Source of the DNA: DYFT01 sp041695085
Lineage (GTDB): Bacteria > Bacteroidota > Ignavibacteria > UBA10030
Direction: 5' to 3'
NCBI GenBank assembly: GCA_041695085.1
Contig: JBGFRO010000009.1
Coordinates: forward strand, 62,001 to 126,000
Length of the DNA stretch: 64,000 bases
The translations under genes and the position numbers were made by a program. Of the stretch, positions 1 to 7,607 are shown piece by piece (position 1 is the first letter of the stretch; each line of letters starts with the position of its first letter). The notes under the pieces are model-generated. The model saw nothing but the letters and a program-made list of their open reading frames with translations. It did not search any database and was not told the DNA's origin.

Positions 1-1
1 A

Positions 2-736
2 ATGTTCGTCAACGTCACGATACCGGTGTATAACGAAGAAAAGATTCTCCCCACGAGCATTGCAACGCTTCACAAGTTCCTGCAGGATCATTGCCGTTTC
101 GAGTGGGAGATTGTGATTGCAAACAACGCTTCGATTGACCGGACTCAGGAGGTAGCCGAATCACTCAGCAGAACATTCACCGGCGTGCGTGTAGTCCATC
201 TTGAGCAGAAGGGGCGGGGCCGTGCGTTGAAGAGGGTGTGGAGCGAAAGTTCTGCCGATATCCTCAGTTACATGGATGTCGATCTGTCGAGCAACCTCTA
301 TGCCTTTCCACCCTTAATTGAAGCCCTCATCAGTGGTGGGTTCGATATCGGTATCGGGTCGCGGCTTCTCAAGGCCTCCACCACGCGCCGAAGCTTGAAG
401 CGCGAGATAATCTCCCGTTGTTACAACTTACTCGTGAAAGCATTTTTCCGTACAAAATTTTCCGACGCCCAGTGCGGCTTCAAGGCCATCACGCGACGCG
501 CAGCACAACACCTTTTGCCACTCGTGGAAGACACCGGCTGGTTCTTCGATACCGAACTCCTCGTCATTGGGGAGAAACTTGGCTACCGCATCTTTGACTT
601 ACCGGTAAGCTGGATCGAGGACCTCGATAGCCGCGTCCAGATCGTCCAGACCGCGCTGGACGATATCCGCGGACTCATACGTGTCCGGAAGAATTTTCGC
701 CGCGGCATCTACCAGAACGCCTACACCCGGAGCTGA
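2..736 (+). CDS. Family 2 glycosyltransferase (dolichyl-phosphate-mannose synthase-like)
   Basis: This 244-residue protein begins with MFVNVTIPVYNEE, the usual first beta strand of GT-A family 2 enzymes, so the ATG at the window edge may be the true start, but an upstream start cannot be excluded. A metal-binding DVD triad (YMDVDLSS, near residue 93) and the segment DAQCGFKA followed by GWFFDTELL are typical of polyprenyl-phosphate glycosyltransferases. It probably moves a sugar from a nucleotide donor to a polyprenyl phosphate at the cytoplasmic face of the membrane. There is no C-terminal membrane domain. The methyltransferase gene starts 27 bases downstream on the same strand, which suggests one glycan-related transcript. 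The sugar is not predictable. Confidence 0.82.
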   Translation: MFVNVTIPVYNEEKILPTSIATLHKFLQDHCRFEWEIVIANNASIDRTQEVAESLSRTFTGVRVVHLEQKGRGRALKRVWSESSADILSYMDVDLSSNLYAFPPLIEALISGGFDIGIGSRLLKASTTRRSLKREIISRCYNLLVKAFFRTKFSDAQCGFKAITRRAAQHLLPLVEDTGWFFDTELLVIGEKLGYRIFDLPVSWIEDLDSRVQIVQTALDDIRGLIRVRKNFRRGIYQNAYTRS

Positions 737-763
737 CCTGCTTTCCCCTTCGCATCCTTCTCC

Positions 764-1492
764 ATGGAAGAACACCTGTATAGAACGTTTTACGAGATTG
801 AGGAGCGACACTGGTGGTTCGTTGCACGCCAGCGTATCGTGCAGGAACTGATTGAGCGACGGTTGAAACTCCCTGCCGGCGCGCATGTGCTCGACGTCGG
901 CTGCGGGACTGGAGCAATCCTGAAAATGCTGTCGCAGCGATACGAGACCTATGGAACGGATACCTCACCGGTCGCAATCGAGTTCAGCAAAAAGCGTGGA
1001 CTCTCACGCGTCTCTTGCTGTACGCTTGAGACGTTTCCACAAGCCGATGTTCGGTTTGACCTCATCACTCTTCTCGACGTGATTGAACACCTGGACGACG
1101 ACCGCGGCATGCTTCAGCAGGCATCATATCTCCTCAAAACCGGGGGCGCAATCCTGCTCACAGTCCCTGCCTATCGCTGGCTCTGGAGCAACCACGATGA
1201 GGCGAACCAACACAAACGACGATACGTGAGGGAAGAACTTAGAGAAGTATTAGAAGGAGCGGGATATCGGATCGAGTTGCTGTCGTACTACAACACCTTT
1301 CTCTTCCCCCTCGCACTCATCGACCGCCTGGCCGAACGCATCCTGCATCGTAACGTCAACGCAGCCCTCACCATCCCTCCCCGCTTCATCAACTCCGTTT
1401 TCGCTTCCATTTTCTCAAGCGAACGCTTCATCCTGCGGAGAATGACCTTTCCCTTCGGCCTCTCCCTCATCGCACTTGGGCGTAAGTCTTAA
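764..1492 (+). CDS. Class I SAM-dependent methyltransferase
   Basis: The 242-residue product has the glycine-rich SAM-binding motif VLDVGCGTGAIL near residue 45, then the acidic turn of motif II and a motif IV-like segment LLDVIEHLDDD near residue 105, as in UbiG/BioC-like methyltransferases. The N-terminal segment EIEERHWWFVARQRIV is seen in methyltransferases of polysaccharide or polyprenol-linked glycan loci. It is probably cytoplasmic, with a hydrophobic C-terminal third that may touch the membrane. Linkage to the upstream glycosyltransferase suggests a lipid-linked or glycan substrate, but that is inference. Its last four bases overlap the 3' end of the convergent membrane-protein gene. 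Confidence 0.8.
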   Translation: MEEHLYRTFYEIEERHWWFVARQRIVQELIERRLKLPAGAHVLDVGCGTGAILKMLSQRYETYGTDTSPVAIEFSKKRGLSRVSCCTLETFPQADVRFDLITLLDVIEHLDDDRGMLQQASYLLKTGGAILLTVPAYRWLWSNHDEANQHKRRYVREELREVLEGAGYRIELLSYYNTFLFPLALIDRLAERILHRNVNAALTIPPRFINSVFASIFSSERFILRRMTFPFGLSLIALGRKS

Positions 1493-2136
1493 GAGGATTT
1501 CCCTTTTGTTCGAAAGAATGTGAGGTACATCGCGGCCAGATACCCAGCGAGTCCGGCCAAGAGAAGCTCATAGCGGTACGGCATCGGCATCTGTGCGTTA
1601 AGGGTGGCATCAAGATCAAGCATAAAAGAAAAGAGAATCACGCCCGTGCCGAGGAATGAAATCCACCATGCTGCTGGTGGGACGCGAATCTGCTCCCCCC
1701 GCGCAACTCGTTGCACGAGGAGAAGGCCCGCGATGATCATGAGCAACGATATCAGAACGGGGCCGATGACCGGACCGATCCACGGAAGAGGGATGAGGAA
1801 GAGGACGTCCCATTCAAACAGCGACGCCGGCCAATCCAGAAACGCTTTGAGCCAGATGTAGTAGAAAATATCCCAAACGCCGAACGCGATGAGAAAGTAA
1901 CCGAAGCGCGACCAGGCGGTCGTGCCAGCGATCAGACCAATCGTAACGAGCATCATGATCGTTGCGGCTTCCCGCGCGAGTTCGACTTTGATGTGGAACT
2001 CGTCGATCAACTTGAGGGGGAATTGAAATCCCTCGGGATAGTACAAGGCGCGGAGATACACCACCACAGCCGATTCCACGAGCGCGAACGCAATCGCAAA
2101 CAGTAGTACGAAGCTCACCGATTTGGTCGTGTGCAT
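1489..2136 (-). CDS. Multi-pass integral membrane protein of unknown function
   Basis: The 215-residue product is highly hydrophobic, with about six predicted membrane segments: near residues 8-28, 58-75, 80-98, 120-143, 156-173 and 190-208. The motif WDIFYYIWLKAFLDWP between segments three and four is the most distinctive stretch, with several aromatic residues. I do not recognise a named family or catalytic residues. It lies convergent to the methyltransferase and 127 bases downstream of the haem-binding kinase-like gene on the same strand, so it could share that transcript. No function is assigned. Confidence 0.6.
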   Translation of the reverse strand: MHTTKSVSFVLLFAIAFALVESAVVVYLRALYYPEGFQFPLKLIDEFHIKVELAREAATIMMLVTIGLIAGTTAWSRFGYFLIAFGVWDIFYYIWLKAFLDWPASLFEWDVLFLIPLPWIGPVIGPVLISLLMIIAGLLLVQRVARGEQIRVPPAAWWISFLGTGVILFSFMLDLDATLNAQMPMPYRYELLLAGLAGYLAAMYLTFFRTKGKSS

Positions 2137-2263
2137 GATTCACTACGGAAGATGCTTGAACGCCAATGTAAAACTCGCAAGATGATTCCGGTTGACAATT
2201 TCCCACGTGGTACAGCGTTGAGGGATTCGCTCCCTCCAACAACGAACGCCGTCCTCCCCCTTT

Positions 2264-3703
2264 CTACATCGGCATTGTGATTGTAAATGTCGTTCCCTTG
2301 CCCTCTTCGGAATCGACGCGGATCGTCCCTCCCTGCATTTCCACGATCCGCTTCGCAAGAGCAAGTCCGAGTCCCACTCCTCTTTCCTGAACAATTTTCA
2401 CGAACGGTTCAAACACCTTATCAAGGAATGCTTTTGGAATACCGCTGCCGTTATCTGCAACGCGAAAGACTACCGAGGTACCGCTTAATTCAGTCGAGAC
2501 CTTGATAGATCCTCCGGGCGGAACGTAGTTCGCCGAATAGCTTATGATGTTGACGAGCGCGCGCGACATGCGGTCGTAATCGAGTACGGCATTGCCGGAG
2601 TATCCGAGCTGTGTTTCCAACCGGATCTCATCCCGCTCGAAATCTTGCTTCAGCGCGGTGGCGGCGTACTGAACAATCTGAGCGACGTTACACGGTCGTT
2701 TGTTCACTTTCAGCTCGCCGGTTGTAAAGTCGAGTAAATCGGTGGTCATCTTGTTCATCACGTTCACAGCGTTGCGCGCGAGGTCACAGAGTTGTGCCTT
2801 TTGCTCCGGCGAGAGATCTGATTTCTGAATCTGATCGATGGCCGTAACGATCTCTTTCATCGGTGCGCGGAAATCGCGGAGAAGCGAACTGGCAATCTGA
2901 CCGACGGCAGAGGTGCGAAGGGCTTGTTGACTTTGATTCAATGCCTTCCGCATGCGATCAAACGATCGGGAAAGCTGTCCGATTTCATCTTTGGATTGTG
3001 ACACCATCATTGGCGCCGTGAGGTTACCTTGGCTGATCGCGTCGGTCGCACGGAGAAGCTCTTTGATGGGTCGCTGAATGAAGGCGCGATAGAAGAAGAA
3101 ACCGATTCCAAGAGCAACAATGCCGAAGCCGAGCGAGATCAGCGCGGTGCGAATCGAGTTCTCCTGAATCGCTGCGTTGATCTCCGCCAGCGGCAGCTGA
3201 ATATGGGCCACGCCGAGAACGTGATGAACAGGTACCTCGTGACACGTTTGGCATTTCTTTTCCGCTTTGAACGGGATAATTGCTTCGAAATCGACTTCCC
3301 TCCTCACCCACAGGGGCACTCCCGTCTGAAAGACCTCGTTGCCGATGTCTCCCTTTGCCAGCGCGGCCTGCGCGCGTTTGGCAAGCCGAACATCGCGCAG
3401 GCTATCCTCCAGCCAATCCTTCAGGCGGAGATTCTCCGGTTGGATGCGAATGTACAAATCCTGCAACCCTCCCGCCGTCCGGATTTTTTCGAGAAACGAG
3501 TCGTCCACCATTTCGTTTTCGAGCATTTGATTCACGAGAGCTTCGCGCACAATGTGCGCTTTCTGAAACGCCGCCACCTTCGCTTGCTCGAGCATCTGCT
3601 CCTCAGACGCGTTGGTGGTGAGGATATAACTTCCCGTGATAGCAACGAGGAAGAGAGGGACGTAGGTGATGAGGAGTTTAGTGGACAAACCGAAGCGACG
3701 CAT
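2264..3703 (-). CDS. Membrane sensor kinase-like protein with periplasmic c-haem motif and degenerate kinase core
   Basis: The 479-residue protein has a membrane segment at residues 9-29, a periplasmic domain ending with a haem c attachment motif CQTCH (151-155), a second membrane segment (about 186-206), a HAMP region (about 207-258) and a histidine-kinase-like region. The layout resembles sensors with Tll0287-like/DUF3365 haem domains. Where the dimerisation helix should carry His-Glu, the sequence is LLRDFRAP, with Arg276 in place of the phosphoacceptor. In the N box only the first Asn (N385) remains; the second position is Tyr389. The nucleotide-binding glycine boxes (DNGSGIP at 417-423; GVGLGLAL at 442-449) are intact. 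It may bind ATP without autophosphorylating in the usual way. No response regulator gene is adjacent. Confidence 0.8.
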   Translation of the reverse strand: MRRFGLSTKLLITYVPLFLVAITGSYILTTNASEEQMLEQAKVAAFQKAHIVREALVNQMLENEMVDDSFLEKIRTAGGLQDLYIRIQPENLRLKDWLEDSLRDVRLAKRAQAALAKGDIGNEVFQTGVPLWVRREVDFEAIIPFKAEKKCQTCHEVPVHHVLGVAHIQLPLAEINAAIQENSIRTALISLGFGIVALGIGFFFYRAFIQRPIKELLRATDAISQGNLTAPMMVSQSKDEIGQLSRSFDRMRKALNQSQQALRTSAVGQIASSLLRDFRAPMKEIVTAIDQIQKSDLSPEQKAQLCDLARNAVNVMNKMTTDLLDFTTGELKVNKRPCNVAQIVQYAATALKQDFERDEIRLETQLGYSGNAVLDYDRMSRALVNIISYSANYVPPGGSIKVSTELSGTSVVFRVADNGSGIPKAFLDKVFEPFVKIVQERGVGLGLALAKRIVEMQGGTIRVDSEEGKGTTFTITMPM

Positions 3704-3854
3704 AGAAAAGGTCCTGAGTGGATTGTGGTGGTATCCAAAGGGCTAACAGGGAGAATTACGAAATGAAGTCGCTGGTGGATGTTACTGATAACTGCACCGA
3801 ACTGCAAGAGAGCCACAATACCTTGCCTGCCGTGGCTCTTCTTGGAACGGCGAT

Positions 3855-3884
3855 AAAAAAGAATGACCAGCCGAAGCCGGTCAT
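3855..3884 (-). terminator. Rho-independent terminator of the M28 peptidase gene
   Basis: On the minus strand a nine-base stem (ATGACCGGC with GCTGGTCAT, one G-U pair) closes a TTCG tetraloop and is followed by a run of T residues. It lies just past the stop of the M28 peptidase gene, so it should end that transcript. Confidence 0.75.
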
Positions 3885-3916
3885 CCTTCTTCAAAATGTA
3901 CGGCATTTTCTGCTGT

Positions 3917-5557
3917 TCAGTTCCCGCCGGGCATCGCCTGCTGTTGCGACGGCTGGGGAAGCGGCTTGCGAGGGAACAATCCATCCCGTATCGCTGCATG
4001 GTAGGCAAACGCTGCCATGAGAATGGCCGCTTGCTTCACATCCTCCTCTTGCACCCGATCGAACACATCCATATTCGAATGATGCGTCCGCGCCGAGTAC
4101 TCGATGGGATCCTGAATGAATTGGAACCCCGGAAGACCGATGGCATCGAAGGGGAGATGGTCGGTGCCGCCCGTGTTCTGCGCAGTTAACGTCGATGCTC
4201 CCATATCCGCAAACGGCTTCAACCATTCACGGAAGATCGGTCGGGCAGCTTCGTTGCCCTGAAGATAGACTCCTCGCACCATGCCCGTCCCGTTGTCGTT
4301 GTTGAAATAGACAGAAAATTTTTCGTATGCCGGTTTCGTCTTCACCGGACCGGTCGGATTGAAGCGCCCCCCTTCCCGCTCGCCGAAATGTTGTGCCACG
4401 TAGTAGCGCGAACCATTCAACCCCTGCTCTTCTCCACCCCATAATGCAAGCCGGATCGTCCGCCGCGGCTTCAATCCCGCAGCCTTGATGATGCGGAGTG
4501 CCTCCATCACAACCGAAGAGCCGGTAGCATTATCGGTCGCCCCCGTGCCTGCGTGCCACGAATCGAAGTGCGCTCCCACCATCACGATCTCGTTCTTCAA
4601 ATCGGTCCCCGTGATCTCCGCAATCACGTTCGTGCTCGAATCGACTTTGGTGAACTCGACCTCAAGATTCAGCTCCACACGAATATTCACCCCTTTTTGC
4701 AGCTGTCGTACCATCCGGTTATAATGTTCGGGAGTGAGAACGAACTGCGGTGGAAACGCGATCTTCGCAGCCGCTTCGCTGTACGCCGCAATACGGTTTT
4801 GAAGTGGGGTCTGTGGATCTTGCGGAACGGTTGCACCACCGACGAAGACCGTTCCACCATCTCCCTTTGGAGCGATCTCAAAAGTTGCCACTGCACCTTC
4901 CTTGTGCGCCAAGTTCAACTTGAGGGCTGCAAGTCGCACGGCCGGACTCATTTGACCGAATTGTCCCTGTCGACCGACGCCGGGAGCAGGTGGCGCAGCA
5001 TTGGCCATCCCAAGAAGCTCCGAGTCGGTGAGCCGCTTTGCCGGGGCATCCCAGAGCGCCTCGAGCTTGCGAGGGTCTGAAAGCAAGACAATCTTTCCTT
5101 TGAGCTTGCCTGCGTATTGCGCGAGGTCTTCCTCTTTCTTCACATCGAGATGCACAACCTCGGCGCGCACGGTACCTTTCGTCGATGGGGACCATGCTTT
5201 CGGATAGGCGATGAGCGGATGGGCACGCGGTGCGATGACATTGGCATGGAGCTTCTTCAACGTCCAGCCCCGACCGACGGGTGCCCATGGTTCCGTGCGG
5301 ATGTTTTCCAATCCCCAAGAGGCCATCTGTTTCTTCGCCCATTCAACTGCTTCGTCATAATCCGGTGACCATGAAAGACGCGGACCATACACATCCGTGA
5401 GATAACTGAGTGTCTCCATAATCTGCGACCTGTTCCATCCTTCGTCGCGTATCTTTGCGACGGCAACGGTGTCGATTTTTTCTACAACCGCTTGTCCGAT
5501 TCCGACGAAAGAGAAGACCAGCGTCAAAACAAGGAGAGAAAAGACGCGTTTCATCAA
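3917..5557 (-). CDS. Secreted M28-family zinc metallopeptidase
   Basis: This 546-residue protein starts with a signal peptide (residues 1-22, cleavage near GIGQA) and is probably periplasmic or secreted. An N-terminal region with a PA-like insert (about 105-245) precedes the M28 catalytic domain. The metal ligands and catalytic residues are visible as GAHFDSWHAG (His330, Asp332), ATDNATG (Asp342), WGGEEQG (Glu376 and Glu377) and a late HH pair in YSARTHHSN. This fits an aminopeptidase or carboxypeptidase with two zinc ions, related to peptidase Q-like enzymes. The C-terminus is Gln/Pro-rich. A terminator follows the stop. The amidohydrolase gene lies 159 bases upstream on the same strand. Confidence 0.88.
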   Translation of the reverse strand: MMKRVFSLLVLTLVFSFVGIGQAVVEKIDTVAVAKIRDEGWNRSQIMETLSYLTDVYGPRLSWSPDYDEAVEWAKKQMASWGLENIRTEPWAPVGRGWTLKKLHANVIAPRAHPLIAYPKAWSPSTKGTVRAEVVHLDVKKEEDLAQYAGKLKGKIVLLSDPRKLEALWDAPAKRLTDSELLGMANAAPPAPGVGRQGQFGQMSPAVRLAALKLNLAHKEGAVATFEIAPKGDGGTVFVGGATVPQDPQTPLQNRIAAYSEAAAKIAFPPQFVLTPEHYNRMVRQLQKGVNIRVELNLEVEFTKVDSSTNVIAEITGTDLKNEIVMVGAHFDSWHAGTGATDNATGSSVVMEALRIIKAAGLKPRRTIRLALWGGEEQGLNGSRYYVAQHFGEREGGRFNPTGPVKTKPAYEKFSVYFNNDNGTGMVRGVYLQGNEAARPIFREWLKPFADMGASTLTAQNTGGTDHLPFDAIGLPGFQFIQDPIEYSARTHHSNMDVFDRVQEEDVKQAAILMAAFAYHAAIRDGLFPRKPLPQPSQQQAMPGGN

Positions 5558-5716
5558 TGAATTCCTCCTTCAATGAAGTGAGTGATAAAGATGAGAAAGC
5601 ACCGCCGAACGAGAATCAAACGAATGAAACGAAAAAAAGTGTCGCGGAAAAACGCATAAAGTGGAAAAGTCTGTGCCAAGCATAGAGAGAGAAATGTCAA
5701 AATACGGACGGTGAAC

Positions 5717-7429
5717 TCATCTCCTCTTCCGATATGCGATCTTCCCTCCCACAATTGTGTATACCACTTCCGTCGTCAAGATTTCTTCTTCCGGTATCGT
5801 CAGTATGTCTTTTGACAAAATGGTGATATCGGCAAGCTTTCCCGGCGTGAGCGAACCTTTGAGGTCTTCTTCGAACGCAGCATACGCACAATTGAGGGTG
5901 TATGACTTCAGTGCTTCCTCGCGCGTCATCCGCTGGTCCGGATAAAAGGTACTGCCGTCGGCCAATCTTCGTGTTACACTTGCGTAAAAGCTGGCAATCG
6001 GACTCACGTCTTCCACAGGTGCATCGGTTCCGTTGGTAACGATCGCTCCGGATTTCATCAGTTTCTGCCAAACATACGCCCCTTCCTCAGACCGTTTCGG
6101 TCCGAGACGGGCCGGTACGAAGACGGCATCAGACGTACAGTGAACTCCCTGCATTGACGCGATCACACCGAGCTTACCAAAACGCGGGATGTCGTCCGGA
6201 TGGAGATGCTGCGCGTGCTCAATACGCCAACGCACGTTTTTTGTGTCGGGATGTGCTGAGAATACTTTCTCAAAAATATTGAGCACCTCCCGGTTCGCAC
6301 GGTCGCCGATCGCATGCACGCACAGTTGATACCCATGTTCAAGTGCCAGGCGTGCGCTCTCCGTGACATCTTCGATGGAGGCAGTGTTCAATCCTGTGCT
6401 GGTCGGAAGATCGCTGTACGGCTCCAGCAACCATGCGCCGCGTGGACCGAGCGCCCCGTCGATCGACCATTTGATTGCCCGAACGGTGAGGTGGTTGTTT
6501 CCATATCCGATCATCTTGTAGCGCGCGAGATTTCTGGCAAGCTCTTGATTGTTCGCGCGAATCATCACCCACAATCGCATGGGGAGATTGCCTTCATCTG
6601 CGAGCTTCCTCAAGACATCGATCACCGAAAACGAAGAACCTGCGTCTTGAAAGCTGGTGATTCCCTTGGAAAGACATTCCTGCGCGGCCAGCTCCGCTTG
6701 ACGCCGCACTTCGGCCTCGATCTCCGATTGACTCATTCCCGCGCGCGAAGCTCTGTAAACAGCCCTCACCAGATCCTGTGCTGTCTCCCGCAATAATCCG
6801 GTCGGGTTGCCGTTTGGGTCTTTCAAAATCTCTCCCCCTTTTGGATCAGGTGTCTTCGACGTGATACCCGCGAGCTCCAATGCTTTAGCATTTGCGAATC
6901 CTGCATGCCCGCTGGCGTGAGTGAGCAGAACGGGATTGTGCGGCGAGACTGCACTCAGAGAGGCGTGCGTCGGAAATCCTTCCACATTCGGTTGTGGCAC
7001 CTTTTCCCACTTTTCTTGATGCCATCCGCGACCGAGAATCCACTCCCCCGGCTTTGCCTTCGCCGCCGCTTCTTTCACTCGTATAACGATCTCATCCCAC
7101 GTCTTCACGTTCATTAAATCCAGAATCATCTTTGCCTGTCCAATTCCTAAGAAGTGACCATGTCCTTCAATGAAGCCGGGTATGGCCAGTTTTCCCGCGA
7201 GATCAATCACCTGTGTGGAGGATGTTATATATCGTTGTATCTCATCATTCGATCCGACGGCCAGGATGCGGTCGCCACGCACAGCGATAGCCTGTCCAAG
7301 GGGCAAGCGCTCGTCGACGGTCACTATCTTCCCGTTGCGCAGAACCAGTGTCGCGAATTCTTGTTGGGCATGCGCAACGAACAATGCGCCAAGAAGAACA
7401 AGCGTTCCGATTGATACTCTGAGCTGCAT
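5717..7429 (-). CDS. Exported metal-dependent amidohydrolase (YtcJ-like)
   Basis: The chosen start gives 570 residues beginning MQLRVSIGTLVLLG, a clear signal peptide ending near VAHAQQ; GAGAGGAG lies about eight bases upstream of this ATG. A longer reading frame extends 28 codons further but would bury the signal. The mature protein opens with the composite beta domain of amidohydrolases (VLRNGKIVTVDE), followed by the metal motif HGH in PGFIEGHGHFLG, later histidines (QLCVHAIGDRAN; RIEHAQHL) and the acidic residue in NGTDAPVED. This matches the amidohydrolase 3 (YtcJ) family, which hydrolyses C-N bonds. The substrate is unknown. Its promoter region is shared with the divergent S9 peptidase. 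Confidence 0.87.
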   Translation of the reverse strand: MQLRVSIGTLVLLGALFVAHAQQEFATLVLRNGKIVTVDERLPLGQAIAVRGDRILAVGSNDEIQRYITSSTQVIDLAGKLAIPGFIEGHGHFLGIGQAKMILDLMNVKTWDEIVIRVKEAAAKAKPGEWILGRGWHQEKWEKVPQPNVEGFPTHASLSAVSPHNPVLLTHASGHAGFANAKALELAGITSKTPDPKGGEILKDPNGNPTGLLRETAQDLVRAVYRASRAGMSQSEIEAEVRRQAELAAQECLSKGITSFQDAGSSFSVIDVLRKLADEGNLPMRLWVMIRANNQELARNLARYKMIGYGNNHLTVRAIKWSIDGALGPRGAWLLEPYSDLPTSTGLNTASIEDVTESARLALEHGYQLCVHAIGDRANREVLNIFEKVFSAHPDTKNVRWRIEHAQHLHPDDIPRFGKLGVIASMQGVHCTSDAVFVPARLGPKRSEEGAYVWQKLMKSGAIVTNGTDAPVEDVSPIASFYASVTRRLADGSTFYPDQRMTREEALKSYTLNCAYAAFEEDLKGSLTPGKLADITILSKDILTIPEEEILTTEVVYTIVGGKIAYRKRR

Positions 7430-7607
7430 CGTGACACTCCTCTCGGATGTTGGGTACGTGTGAATGATGTGGGAAACAGTGGAGAAAGTTACCAAAATCT
7501 GAGGGAATGTCAAGAATGCAATTGTCTGTTCTGTTGAATTCCATACCCCTTTTCTTTACTTTTTCGCACCCTTTCTCACCACCAACGACTCACAGGAGCG
7601 GCGTTCT

